Shown here piece by piece: positions 7,807 to 18,484 of a stretch of 64,000 bases of DNA. The translations under genes and the position numbers were made by a program. How positions within the stretch are numbered: the stretch's first letter is position 1; every line of letters begins with the position of its first letter. Under the pieces are notes generated by a model. The model did no database searches. It was not told where the DNA came from and saw only the letters and a list, made by a program, of their open reading frames with translations. Source of the DNA: Ascarosepion bandense (Eukaryota > Mollusca > Cephalopoda > Sepiida > Sepiidae); assembly GCA_037127315.1 (NCBI GenBank), contig JBBBDQ010001614.1, forward strand, positions 1,486,501 to 1,550,500, read 5' to 3'.

Positions 7807-8480
7807 AATATATTAAGGTGTAAAGTTACGTACTTCTGCATTCGGAAACTGGGATTAGCCCCAAATACACCCTGTATATGGCTTTTCTGAACGAAATGTC
7901 GAATAATAACATATATCCGATCCAAAAAGAGAAGGATAAGATAAATACGACACTTTGATCCGAGGCCGAGAGAGTAAACGTTTACAGGCAAGAATGATGA
8001 TTTACACTGAAATTTCAGTGACAATAAATCTCTTCAATACTCCAGAACTCTCCTCACTATCAGAATTAATTTCAGTGATGCCATTTTTCTTTTTTTCTAT
8101 TTTTCTATAGCCTTATCCCCAAACAATTCAGAATCGTTATTAAACATCTTACAACCGTCAACCTCATATTTCATAACGTTTTTCAGTACTCTCGGTCCAT
8201 ATATTTATACATATTATTATTCTTAATAATTATTATTATTATTATTTTCACCCCTCCTGGTCAATTTCTCTTTAGTGACTCACAAAAAAATATTCAGTAT
8301 TAAAACATAACATTTTTTTCAGTAACGGCCTATTAATTGGCCATGTGTTTTCTATCAAAACCCAGAAAAAAACATTTTCAGTTCTATTTTTTAATTTTTG
8401 TCCATTCAATAAAAAGAGAGGAAAAAAGAATGAAACACACGCATGCAGGGAGAATTATCTGTGATTGTAATTATTAGCCT
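7807..8480. other. Unrecognised AT-rich spacer
   Basis: AT-rich sequence with a short ATT run at about 8222-8245. No element or credible gene seen. Confidence 0.4.
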
Positions 8481-8700
8481 GAGGTTGGAAACGTCCAGTC
8501 CAGTTCTGCCGGTTAGCAAGCCAGTCTTAATGAAGCAGTGATAGAATACAGAGTTCAATCCCTACTATGTGCACCTCTTACTTTTGACTGCAGAAATCTC
8601 CGTGAATTTAATCGTTGTTCTGACTCTTAAAGAGGCTCCTGTTGCAGTGCTCATTAGTAAGCCAGCAGGGATGAAACATTGAGAGTGTAGGTAATGTCAT
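8481..8700 (+). repeat. Possible decayed tRNA-like repeat, duplicated
   Basis: GAGTTCAATCCCT near 8551 resembles a pol III B box, with TAGCAAGCCAG some 40 bp upstream as a weak A box. A second diverged copy seems to follow (ATTAGTAAGCCAGCAGGGAT near 8652). Evidence is thin. Confidence 0.3.
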
Positions 8701-8844
8701 GCTCACAACAATTTCCTTTTTTGACTATAAAAATTTCTAAAAATTAAAGAAAACAGTTGAATTCAAAACCTATCATTTCAAATATATAATATATAAAATA
8801 ATCTCAAACTAAAATAATATAAATAAAATTTACAATATTAAAAA

Positions 8845-9005
8845 AATTAACTGCAACAACCAGGGCAGAAACCGCGAAAATAGTTGTAGAAAAGACAGAG
8901 GGAAGCCACGTCCCAACGATGAGAAAGTGACTGAAGATAAGCCAAGTCAGGATCAAATATGTTGCAGATCCTATAAACTTTTTAAAAATTCAAAATCTTT
9001 GATGG
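8845..9005 (-). pseudogene. LINE-B fragment
   Basis: A minus-strand frame gives a DPDLAYLQSLSHRWDVASLC-like stretch, then LFYNYFRGFCP, the family's ICN-DPDLA...SLSHR..VASLCLFYKYF block (complete at 61877-62263). It is only about 50 codons, with surrounding sequence decayed. Confidence 0.65.
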
Positions 9006-9290
9006 CAGTAAGAGTCAAAGAAAAACTGTTAATTTATGTTAATGGGTGCAATTTCTCAAAGAATGTGACTACACAGAGGGAATAATATACAAAAATACAC
9101 CTGGCCTGTTGCAAAGTAGAGATGTTGTAATGGATGGGCAATTTCTGTAGTGGATTTAGCCATTCAAGGTCTGATATCGTAGTTTCTTTGTTTATGAGAT
9201 ATCTTAGTAGGTCAATGTTGTTTAACCCATAGAAATACTTGTTCTTTATATTATTTACATTGTTCAAACTGTTGTAGTCAGATTTATTGC
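8940..9290 (-). repeat. Duplicated block, first copy
   Basis: About 350 bp matches 9790-10145 through the LINE-B piece and into flanking sequence: GGCAGTAAGAGT, TGCAATTTCTCAAAGAATG, CATTCAAGGTCTGATATC, GAGATATCTTAGTAGGT and others. Either a local segmental duplication or two copies of one longer element. Confidence 0.65.
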
Positions 9291-9420
9291 TATATTCATA
9301 AAGTTTCGGCTGCTGTATGTCCTTCTTCAGATGCGTAGAATTTTGAACCGAACTCTTTATTTTAGTCACTTGGGTCACTTGGGTATATCGTTCTTGTTCT
9401 ATGGGCTGAAACATTGTGAA
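9291..9420 (-). mobile_element. SINE-3 fragment
   Basis: CATAAAGTTTCGGCTGCTGT, CCTTCTTCAGATGCG and GAACTCTTTATTT match SINE-3. The tRNA-like head is missing. Confidence 0.55.
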
Positions 9421-9436
9421 TATTGCAATAAAGGTG

Positions 9437-9600
9437 AATTTGAATATGTGGATATCGGCTCGGAAAGGGAAATCGGTGAGCCGAGTTCGAATTCCAGTTG
9501 AAAACCCTGCATTCACTTAAGCACTGGTACCCTTGGGAAAGGTATTAATCCGTCACTTACCTTCAGTTATGGGTTAAATAACAGGTAGGACTTGGGGACC
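9437..9600 (+). mobile_element. SINE-1, 5' half
   Basis: GTGGATATCGGCTCGG then GAGCCGAGTTCGAATTCCAG (B box), CCCTTGGGAAAGGTATTAAT and GGGTTAAATAACAGG. The copy stops near 9600 without the tail hairpin. Confidence 0.75.
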
Positions 9601-9789
9601 TTGCCCTTAAAAACAAATCCCAATGAATCTTGATACTCGATAAGAAAAATGTATTACTAGACGCAAAAACTTATATAAAAACAACAATAAATTGTTGAAA
9701 GAAAAAGGTATTACCAGCAATAAATAAAAAATTAAAAAAATTAGTTGGCAATAAATGACCCGCCGAGGCTGATATGCCATAAAACAAAA

Positions 9790-10145
9790 CAACCAAGCAA
9801 AAATCTACTGCCAAGTCAGGATTAAATACTTTGCAGATTCTATCCCTTTTAAACATTCAAAATCTTAGATGGCAGTAAGAGTTAGAGGAAAATTGGTAAT
9901 TTATATTAATGTGTGCAATTTCTCAAAGAATGAGACTACACAGACGTAATAATGTGCAAACATATACATAGCCCATTGTAAAGTAGAGATGTTGCAATGT
10001 TTGCGCAATTCATGTAGTGGCTTAAGCCATTCAAGGTCTGATATCAGAGTTTCTTTGTCTTATGAGATATCTTAGTAGGTTAATGTTGCTTAACCCATAG
10101 AATCACTTGTTTTTTATATTATTTATATTGTTCAAATTGTTGTTT
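9790..10145 (-). repeat. Duplicated block, second copy (with LINE-B remnant)
   Basis: Matches 8940-9290. Contains a degenerate RICKVFNPDLA stretch of LINE-B at about 9800-9850. Confidence 0.65.
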
Positions 10146-10149
10146 TTTT

Positions 10150-10395
10150 GTTTTTTTGTTTTGTTTTGTTTTAATCGTTTCACCCCGAGCAAGGCATTCC
10201 ACTGCCACTATTGCGCAGGGGGTTATATAGGGGGGAGTGATGAGAAAGGATGGTTAGATATAAGAAATGTCAGAAGGAGGGTGATAGACGGGTAAGGATA
10301 CCGATAATGAGGGTTGGGTAGATGGTGAGAGTTTTTGAGAGAATAGATGCAAGTTAGTGTGATAGGAGGTGTCTATTGATCTTACATTTAAACTC
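10150..10395 (-). mobile_element. LINE-B 3' end
   Basis: TTTCACCCCGAGCAAGGCAT and CCACTGCCACTATTGCGCAG form the LINE-B 3' terminus in reverse. The upstream UTR (GATGCAAGTTAGTG, ATTTAAACTCCTGGAGATTG) continues to about 10395. It abuts SINE-3. Confidence 0.7.
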
Positions 10396-10645
10396 CTGGA
10401 GATTGATATATTCAGAAAGTTTTGGCTCAGGTACGCATTGGCCTTCTTCAGTTGCTTGGAATTTTGAACCGAACCCTTTATTTCAATCACTTGGGTATAT
10501 CATTCTTGTTCCGTTGTGAATATTATCTTTCTTTTCCTTTTTTTATCCTTTGACAGCTGTAGACTGGCATTGAACCCGCAACTCTTTGATTCAAGTCACT
10601 TGAACTGACAAACGCCTATATCCACACGGCTATGTGTCCTCAAGA
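10396..10645 (-). mobile_element. SINE-3, copy with the best tRNA-like head
   Basis: Minus strand: TAGCCGTGTGG near 10632 matches the A-box consensus at 10 of 11 positions, and GGTTCAATGCC near 10575 matches GGTTCRANNCC fully. Downstream is the shared body and CTGAAGAAGGCC...CCAAAAC near 10410-10450. The spacing and order support a tRNA-derived SINE. Confidence 0.7.
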
Positions 10646-10816
10646 AGTTGTAAATTACAGCAATCAGGGTATTCAGTGACAGTTGCATTGGATCAATATC
10701 CCTCCATGTTGTTCTAAGCACATTGCTTCTCTCTCGTCTTTGTGGCATCAGCGTCTTGCTTGAGTTGAATTGTTTAAAAAGTTAAGTAGATAGTCGGGAA
10801 TTAAATTTAATTTTGA

Positions 10817-11605
10817 TGCAATCTTCTTCTTCTATGTGCCCTGTCCTTTCATGGTTCTCCACGTCTTCCTATCCCTGCTGGCAATTAGTATGTTTTCTTC
10901 TGTTACACCTCACAACCCCCATTCTGTCCTCCACTTGCTCAGGCCCTTCAAATAAGTTATCCGCTGCTTTTCCCTGTCTCTTTTTTCCTTCTATCTGGCC
11001 TGTTAGTACCAGGTTTTCCAAGCCCTCTTTTCTTATTGCATGTCCTAGAAACTTTAGCTGTTTTTCCTGATGCTCAGTATTAGTTTCATTTTCGTTTCCA
11101 TCTTTTCCAAAATCTCATCATTGCTCACATGCTCGGTCCATGATATCCGCAGCATCCTTCTGTAGAACCTCATTTCAGTTGCTTAAATTTTTTCCTTCAA
11201 CTTTGATTATATTGTCCAGCATTCACTACCATATTGAAAGACTGACATCACATAGCAATCCAGTACTCTCTTCTTTTTTCATAGTGAAAGTTTCCTGTCT
11301 CTTAATACTTTACTCAGCTTCTGGAAAGCGTCATTCTCCATGCCAATTCACCTTCAGATTTCTGTGTAACACTCTCCGTCTTCTGTTAGAACTTTCCACA
11401 GGTATTTAAATTTTTGTACCTGCTTGATTTTAGTATCCCTCACCTGTATTTGGCATTTTGGGCTTCTCTTTTTGCTGATGACCATGCATTCGGCTTTCTT
11501 GCAGTTTATTTGTAGACCTCTCTTGTCATTCTCTTCAGCTACCTTCTGTAGGAGGTCTTGTAGTTTCCTTTCCGTGTCTGCAATTAGCACTGCATCACCT
11601 TATGT
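10817..11605 (-). pseudogene. LINE-A, C-terminal half
   Basis: The minus-strand frame 11354-11590 reads LIADTERKLQDLLQKVAEEN, INCKKAECMVISKK, KIKQVQKFKYLWKVLTEDGE. Beyond that, degenerate sequence down to 10830 keeps the remaining C-terminal blocks and the terminal GGACAGGGCACATAGAAGAA. Frameshifts and stops throughout. Confidence 0.82.
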
Positions 11606-12061
11606 TTTAAAATTGTGGCTTCCGGTGACAAATCCTGGCATAACAGCTAGGGTCCTCAAAATAGAACCCTTTGATGCATGCACAAAAGTTGTAAACGTTC
11701 GTGTGTTAATTCTTTGTTCGTCTCTTTCTTTAGGACAGTTGTGAGGAAAATAGTCAAGTCGAAGTGAAAGAGAAAGTGATAGATGTGTGTCATCTGATTT
11801 TCTTGAATGCCTGGACAGATGACTCGTTTGCTCTTTCATTCGTTGCATGAGGAGAAAAAAAGGAGGAGGCCAGAGAATGTCAGAGTAAGAAAAATGTATG
11901 AGATGTCCAACTTGGACTCGCGACCCTCTGAAGGGATAAAGCAGCGTCTACACTTATTTATACATTTTGAAGACCAAGAATATATTTGGATATTTTTCTG
12001 TCTTCTGGTTTGTCAATAAATATTATGCAGTATCTGTTTTTGGTCTTCGATTCCGCCCGCA
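11606..12061. other. Unrecognised spacer
   Basis: Small open frames without recognisable content. No repeat signature found. Confidence 0.4.
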
Positions 12062-12530
12062 TATGTGGTTCTACAGAACGATGATGATAAGTCTATGGCT
12101 CGTTTCGGCTCGAGCATGCGAGCAACAACGAAAAAAATGTAAACAGGGAACTTATACTTCACTAGAAATTTCAGAAAGCTGAAATTTCTAGTGAAGCTAA
12201 TGAAGAAAACGGGCTTGGGAAATGTGATTCAGGGCAGATTCAAAGTAAGACGGAACAGAAGAAGACAACGCATGTTTAAAATGGTGAAACAATAAACCTA
12301 CAGAAATGTGGTTCTACTGAAGGATACTGAGGATACAATGGCCTAAATATGCGAGCAACAACGGATTATTATAGAAAATATAATCAAAGAGGATACTTAT
12401 AATTAGCATCAGAAAGAGGCAGTAGAAATTTTTAGAGAATGTAATGAAGAAAGAAGCCTTGGAAAATTTGATACACACAGGATCGGTTAAGAAATATAAG
12501 ACATAACCTACATCGACAGCTTGATTAAAT
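12062..12530 (+). pseudogene. Two degenerate LINE-A fragments with a foldback
   Basis: GTGGTTCTACAGAACGATGA (12066) and a second GTGGTTCTACTGAAGGATAC (12308) each start the WFYRRML block. Later KRQLKFLGHVMK-like sequence follows. The repetition of the same block within 245 bp implies a partial tandem duplication. The first copy contains the 18-bp foldback at 12157-12196. Confidence 0.7.
12157..12196. repeat. Perfect 18-bp inverted repeat, 4-base loop
   Basis: CTTCACTAGAAATTTCAG (12157-12174), AAAG, CTGAAATTTCTAGTGAAG (12179-12196). The right arm fits normal LINE-A sequence. The left arm stands where LINE-A should read a different ~17 bp, so it looks like an inverted copy of the right arm. 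Confidence 0.9.
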
Positions 12531-13075
12531 TGGTGACGGAACAAGGTTTAGGAGAGATAAGAAAAAGACAAAATTAATTAAGAGCTACAAAGGGCAGGAA
12601 ATCGTGGAGAGCCATAATTGCTTACGTCTCTAAAAAACACAAAAGAAGAAGAACGAGTAAATAGATGACGGAAGGTTTAGGAGAGATAAAAACACAAAAA
12701 ATTATTAATTGCAACAAAGGGCAGGAAATTACGGAGAGCCATGACCGCCAACAGCTTTAAGTGACACTGTACAAAGAAGAAAAAGAATGAGTTTGCGTAA
12801 ATGGTTGACAGAACAGGGTTTAGTAGAGATAAGAAAAAGACAAAATTTATTAAGAGTTACAAAGGTTAGAAAATCGTGGAGAGCCATGATTGTCTACATC
12901 CGGAACGGACGCAGCACATGGAAGAAGAATAATCAGTTTCAGTAAATGAATGGCAGAACAAGGTGTAGGAGAGATAAGAAAAAGACAAAATTAATTAAGA
13001 GTTAGAAACGTTAGGAAATCGTGGAGAGCCATGTTTGCCAATATATCGAAGGGATAATAGAAGAATTGACGGACA
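12531..13075 (+). repeat. Four tandem LINE-A 3' ends (~133-147 bp units)
   Basis: Units begin at about 12531, 12664, 12802 and 12949 with GGNGACGGAACAAGG or variants, then TTTAGGAGAGATAAGAAAAA, and run to CGTGGAGAGCCATGATTGCC and a GAAGAA-rich tail. Each is the last ~110 bp of LINE-A plus tail, all in the same orientation. Units are diverged from each other, so the array is old. Confidence 0.8.
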
Positions 13076-13289
13076 GGTAGTACTTTCCTATTTGAAAGAT
13101 TGGCGTAATGCATCCCATTTGTGTCTAGATTTTGTTGTACTAAGTTACCCTTGATGTATATCGTGGTGAGAGGGTGAATTGAAATCTTGGTGTTAATCAT
13201 TTTAGTCGCCAGGAAATTACATTTGTTATTAACCAAATTTACCTCAACCTTCTCCTTCTTTTAGCTCGAGTTCTTTTTCTCCTCCACCT

Positions 13290-13369
13290 CTCTTTCTCTC
13301 TCCCCATCTGCCTCTCCCTCTCTCTCTTTCTCTAGCTATCTATCTATCAACTCAGAATGTATTCCATGC

Positions 13370-13426
<57 letters not shown>

Positions 13427-13464
13427 CCAGTCTTCATATCTTTCTATCTATCCCAGTCTGTTCA

Positions 13465-13521
<57 letters not shown>

Positions 13522-13532
13522 CAGTCTGTTCA

Positions 13533-13573
<41 letters not shown>

Positions 13574-13584
13574 CAGTCTGTTCA

Positions 13585-13628
<44 letters not shown>

Positions 13629-13698
13629 CCAGTCTTCATATCTTTCTATCTATCCCAGTCTGTTCATATCTATCTATCTATCTATCTCAGTCTGTTCA

Positions 13699-13746
<48 letters not shown>

Positions 13747-13816
13747 CCAGTCTTCATATCTTTCTATCTATCCCAGTCTGTTCATATCTATCTATCTATC
13801 TATCTCAGTCTGTTCA

Positions 13817-13883
<67 letters not shown>

Positions 13884-13896
13884 ATCAGTCTGTCCA

Positions 13897-13956
<60 letters not shown>

Positions 13957-13968
13957 CCAGTCTGTTCA

Positions 13969-14012
<44 letters not shown>

Positions 14013-14023
14013 CCAGTCTGTTC

Positions 14024-14081
<58 letters not shown>

Positions 14082-14093
14082 CCAGTCTGTTCA

Positions 14094-14153
<60 letters not shown>

Positions 14154-14876
14154 CCAGTTTGTTCACATCTATCTATCTATCTATCTATCTATCCCGCTCC
14201 CAATATTTTTCAGTCTATCTTTCTATCTTTCGTCCATTTCTCACTCTCGTTTTCTCCTCACTATTTTCTATCTTTTCACTCTTCTTTCTTCTCTCTCTTC
14301 TTCTCTTTTGCACCATCTCTCTCTTTCTTTCTTCCTTTCTATTTTACACTCTGTTTCTCTCTTCTTTTTTTTACTTTTAATTATCCCTCTCTCTCTCACT
14401 CTCTCACTCTCTCTCTTTTCCTTCTGTCATTCTTAGTCATTTCCTCTGTACTTCTCCTTCGTTCATCTTCCCCCTCAACCTGTTTTTCTAAACTCTCTCA
14501 CTCACTTTCTCTCTCTTTTGATCATTGTTTTTCTGCAGTTACTCTTTGTAAATTTTTCTCGTAACACTGTACTTCTCTCTCTTTTTCTTCTGCCATCTAT
14601 CTCTCTCTCTCTCTCTCTCTCTCCTTCTAGCCTCGTTCTTTCTCTTTTTCTCCTTTCCTTTATTCTTCTGCCCTTTTCTCTATCACTTTCACCTTCTGTT
14701 TCACTTTCCCCCCCTCCCCCCCCCCTTTCTCCGTTTTCCCCTTAACTCTCTGTCCCTCACATTCTCACTGTTTTTTTTTTGTCTGCTTCTATTTATATTC
14801 CCCCATTCTCATTCTTTGTTCCTCTCGAATTATTTCCGTCTTTCTTTCTGCTTCTCTCTCTCTCTCCTTTCAGCTA

Positions 14877-14907
<31 letters not shown>

Positions 14908-15150
14908 TTAGTTGTGAATTAATCTCTACCAATTTTTTTGTCTATCACATTCTCTCTTTTAACTTTTCTCATCCCTCTCTCTTCATCTTTGATTCTCCGT
15001 ACTCTCTCATCATTTCCTTATTGTTCTATCTCCTTCTCTCTTTCTCCCTCTCTATCTCTCTCTAATTCTCTCATCTAGTCTATATAACTCTCTTTTGCTC
15101 TCTCCTTTCTTCTCTCTCTCTTTCACTCTCTCTCTCTCCTTCATTATTTA
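13290..15150. repeat. Pyrimidine-rich low-complexity tract
   Basis: Almost pure C/T on this strand. It includes the TATC array (13365-14195), CT runs at 14595-14620 and 14875-14900, and C-rich 14708-14728. The open frames of 60-360 codons across it are microsatellite translations, not genes. Confidence 0.9.
13365..14195. repeat. Compound (TATC)n array with recurring spacer
   Basis: About 16 TATC blocks of different length are separated by a nearly constant spacer, CYCAGTCTGTTCATA (sometimes CCCAGTCTTCATATCTTT). The spacer keeps its sequence much better than block length. Its reverse complement recurs in the GATA arrays at 31.8 and 33.4 kb. Confidence 0.9.
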
Positions 15151-15779
15151 ACTCTTCATCTAGGAGAACCGGGATTTGGGAATATGAAGAGAGAGCAATG
15201 CGCATGCGTTATTCGTGTATTTTTTTTTTTCAGCCTGTAGTCACAGAAGCATTTGAGTAAATATTTAAGTGGTTAATCAGAGGCAATTATTGAATAAAAT
15301 GCCTGCTTGGCAAATAACTAAAATAAGAAACTCTTCTTGGGTTGTTCATTGTTTTCTCGTTCTTTCTTCTTATCTGTTACCAATTTCCAGTGAAAATATT
15401 GAAAATTGGAATTTTTTTTCTTTAAAAAATGGCTGATAATGGAGACTGCAAACTTGAAGAAATAAGTAAAAAATGAAGAAGTTAGATTTTTTTCCTCTTA
15501 TTCTTTCTTTCGTTAATCAGTTTTTGAGGGTTGAAGATTTTATCCGTTTCTCTTTTTGTTTTTTCATCTTCTTGTCTAATAAGGTTTTTTCTTTCTCATC
15601 GTTTTTCTTTTATTTCAATTTTCTTTTTTCGTTTGTTTCTTTCAAATAATGCATTCATTTATTATCTACTTGATTTTTTTTTCAATTCATAAATCTTTCA
15701 CATCTTCCATCTCTTTTTCATCTACCACTACTACTACTACTAGTAGTACTTTATTATTATTATGTCATTTTTCATCATA
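15151..15779. other. Unrecognised AT-rich sequence
   Basis: T-rich sequence with one short ACT/AGT stretch at 15725-15750. That stretch may belong to the 3' tail of the minus-strand LINE-C. No gene seen. Confidence 0.4.
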
Positions 15780-15898
15780 TTTAGATTTCTGCATTGGTCT
15801 CACTACCAACCAAGTCTGCGGGGAAGACCTAAGGCAGGTAGTGGCGTGTTGTTATGACTCCATTTCATGTTTTTCTATCTTCCTTATCATCCCTAGCA
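15780..15898 (-). mobile_element. LINE-C 3' UTR
   Basis: Immediately downstream of the LINE-C stop codon on the minus strand. Contains CTAGGGATGATAAGGAAGAT and CCTGCCTTAGGTCTTCCCC, and runs into TAATAATAATAAAGTAC and a TAG-repeat tail near 15725-15760. The assignment rests on adjacency. Confidence 0.5.
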
Positions 15899-17032
15899 TT
15901 ACATAGATAACGTTTTCCTTAGTGTGTGGGCTGTACTTAATAAGACAATTTTTTGTATATCTCTTAAGCTGGGGTTTCCAGGGATTCTTTCAATGTGTTG
16001 TTTTGTTCCATTTTTTATCATTCCAAGTGCACCTACTATCACTGGCACAACTCTTGTTTTCAATTTCCACATTTTTTCTATTTCAATTTCCAGGTCTTTA
16101 TATTTTGACAGTTTTTCAAATTCCTTGATTGCTATGTTACAATCCGCTGGACAAGCCATATCAATTAATAGACAAGTTTTCTCCTTCTGGTTTTTAACAA
16201 TAATGTCTGGCCTGTTTGCTTCAATTTTTCTGTCTGTGTAGATGGTGTAATCCCATAGAATGGTTACATCTTCTATTTCTGTAACCGGTGCTGGATGATG
16301 TTCATACCAGTGTTTGTTTACAGCTTTTCCATAATGTTTGCACATTGCCCAATGTAAATATTGCCCAACTCTATCGTGGCGATTTTTATATTCGTTTGGG
16401 GCAAGCACAGAACAGCCTGAGATTAGGTGGTCTATTGTTTCTTGGTGTTTATCACAAAACCTGCATTTTGGATCCATATTATTATGCATAATATTTGCCT
16501 GAAAGTTTCTCGTGAAAAGACTTTGGTCTTGTGCTGCAAGTATAAATCCTTCAGTTTCAGACTTTAATCCAGATGCACGTAACCATCGATGAGTATTAAC
16601 TTTGTCAACATTGGATTTATTGGCACGTACTGGATATTGGCCATGCAGAGGTTTATCTTGCCAGCGCTGTTTCATCTTTTCAAGAGCTTTATCCTTGGCT
16701 TTCATTTTCATATTTTTTGCCGCAATAGTTGGTTCTTGGCTGCTGTTTTGCTTTTCTACAGAATCTACTAACTGTAATTCTTGTTTGTATTTACTGCCTT
16801 CTTTTATTATTGAATATTTTTTCTTTCTTTCTTCATGTTGCCTTACTAATTGTATCATCCAATCCTTTGTTGTTTCTATGTATGTTAGTAAGCCAATGGT
16901 TGTTGTCTTGTATGACAATTCCAGCTGAATAAGACCCCTTCCACCTTCTTTACGGGGTATGTATAGACGGTCTACATCAGCCTTTGGGTGATGCATCCTA
17001 TGCTTAGAAAGGAAGCTTTCTTGTTTTAGCAT
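15899..17032 (-). CDS. LINE-C: R2-like LINE C-terminus (zinc knuckle + restriction-like endonuclease)
   Basis: An uninterrupted 377-codon frame, part of a larger ORF. Residues 22-34 (RLYIPRKEGGRGL) are typical of the segment after the RT in R2-group proteins. A CCHC knuckle, C190-x2-C193-x8-H202-x4-C207, follows. Then comes the endonuclease core: R274-P275-D276, D291 in LLIDMA, and a KLSKYKDLEIE stretch (KxxKY-like). R2-group elements use such a domain to nick their target and start reverse transcription. Upstream RT sequence (17033-18345) is frame-broken, so this is the intact end of a dead or mis-assembled element. The start shown is the first ATG, probably not a true start. An R2 sub-clade (R2, NeSL or a relative) cannot be assigned by eye. 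Confidence 0.8.
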   Translation of the reverse strand: MLKQESFLSKHRMHHPKADVDRLYIPRKEGGRGLIQLELSYKTTTIGLLTYIETTKDWMIQLVRQHEERKKKYSIIKEGSKYKQELQLVDSVEKQNSSQEPTIAAKNMKMKAKDKALEKMKQRWQDKPLHGQYPVRANKSNVDKVNTHRWLRASGLKSETEGFILAAQDQSLFTRNFQANIMHNNMDPKCRFCDKHQETIDHLISGCSVLAPNEYKNRHDRVGQYLHWAMCKHYGKAVNKHWYEHHPAPVTEIEDVTILWDYTIYTDRKIEANRPDIIVKNQKEKTCLLIDMACPADCNIAIKEFEKLSKYKDLEIEIEKMWKLKTRVVPVIVGALGMIKNGTKQHIERIPGNPSLRDIQKIVLLSTAHTLRKTLSM

Positions 17033-18345
17033 CCATTCGCCTGATGTCGTTTAGAGTCCAGTTTAAGATGTTGAAGCTTATATTGGAACAACTGGGATTG
17101 CAAGGCTATTAATGGCCATAACTCTATTCTGTGAATTTAATTCAGTTTTTAATATCATTCGTAGCCTTCTATAGTACTCTTTACGCACTATTTCTTTCAT
17201 TTTTTTATGGTGAATGTTTTCGCTCTCATTTACACCTAGGTATTTATAAGCTTCTTCTGGTTTCAATTCTTTTATTGTTACAGCAGGGTCTAGGCTAATT
17301 GAGGATGTTTCTTGTATTGATCCACGTAAAACTGTAGCTTTAGCACATTTATTCAAATTAAATTTCATTCCAATGTCTTCGCTGAAGCATTTTACAGTTT
17401 GCAGAAGACCTTCCAGCTCATTATCATCCTTAGCATATAACTTTAAGTCATCCATGTAAAATAGATGGCTTATTTTCTTTTGCCTATTTTATAACCACAT
17501 TCTGTCTTATTAAGTTGACTGGTTAATGATATTAATGATATGCAAAATAGTAAGGGAGACAGAGTTACCTTGAAATATACCTCTGTTGATGTTTATTTCA
17601 CCAGACTTATAGGTTCCATTTATATGATTGAGGTAAAGTGTTGTTTTCCATATCGACATACATTGATTGATGAAATTGATGATGACGGGTGATACCTCGT
17701 ATATATTTAAAGTTTAAGATTCACGAATGTGGTACACTATTGAATGCCTTACGATTATCTATCCAGGCAGTACTAAGATTTTTCTTTGCATTGAAACAGT
17801 TTTCCAAGATCATCCTATTAATAAGTAATTGGTCTTTACATCCGTAACAGCCACGTTTTCACCCTCTTTGTTCCAGCGGTAGTATGTCATTTCTTTCAAA
17901 GAAGAAATATGTCTGTTTTGTTAAAATAGATGTTAATAGTTTGTATGTTGTGGGAAGGCAAGTGATTGGTCTGTCGTTTTTCGGGTTGTTTGTGTCACCA
18001 TTCTTGGTTAGAAGAAAGGTAATTCCTTTAGTCATCCATGCAGAAACTTTAGTGGGATTGTTAAGCATTTCTTGAAGCTCTTTGGCTACTTTTTGATGTG
18101 CTGTATTTAAATAATATAGCCAAAAGTTAGGAATTTTATTTATTCCTGGAAATTTCCAATTGAATGCTTTTTTCAGTTCACATTTAACATCCTCCTCTGT
18201 GATTTCTGTTCTGGTCTATTTTTTGATCGTTTTATCTCTTGTGCAATCCAGTCTGCTTCTTAGTTATGTTCTTTAGGGCAAGCTCATATTTGTTCCATTG
18301 ACTGTATAACCTCTTTCATTTTTCGGGTGGGAACTGTCACTTCAA
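17033..18345 (-). pseudogene. LINE-C reverse transcriptase region, frame-broken
   Basis: The minus frame 17078-17455 opens with MDDLKLYAKDDNELEGLLQT. With the two codons upstream it reads FYMDD, the RT catalytic box, then KFNLNKCAKATVLRG and EEAYKYLGVNES. Further upstream, 17859-18068 carries NPKNDRPITCLPTTYKLLTS, the conserved RT block NxRPIxxLPxxYK. Between them (17460-17858) AWIDNRKAF-like and SVSPLLFC-like stretches occur in shifting frames. The element is 5'-truncated near 18345, where microsatellite begins. The N-terminal DNA-binding region is absent. Confidence 0.78.
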
Positions 18346-18389
18346 TTCTTTTTTACCTATTTCCCTGTAAAATTTTTATTCTTATTATT

Positions 18390-18450
18390 AATTTCTTTCT
18401 TCTTCTTCTTCTTCTTCTTCTTCTTCTTCTTCTTCTTCTTCTTCTTCTTC

Positions 18451-18484
<34 letters not shown>

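Noticed and set aside
13365..14195. CRISPR-like reading of the conserved CAGTCTGTTCATA motif between variable-length TATC blocks
   Set aside because: The intervals are pure tetranucleotide repeat, not unique sequence. No associated genes.
13357..14436. A 359-codon open frame of repeated YLSI
   Set aside because: It is a translation of the (TATC)n array, which is open because the tetranucleotide cycles through sense codons. The same holds for the frames at 31677-32251, 33218-33511 and 34516-34773.
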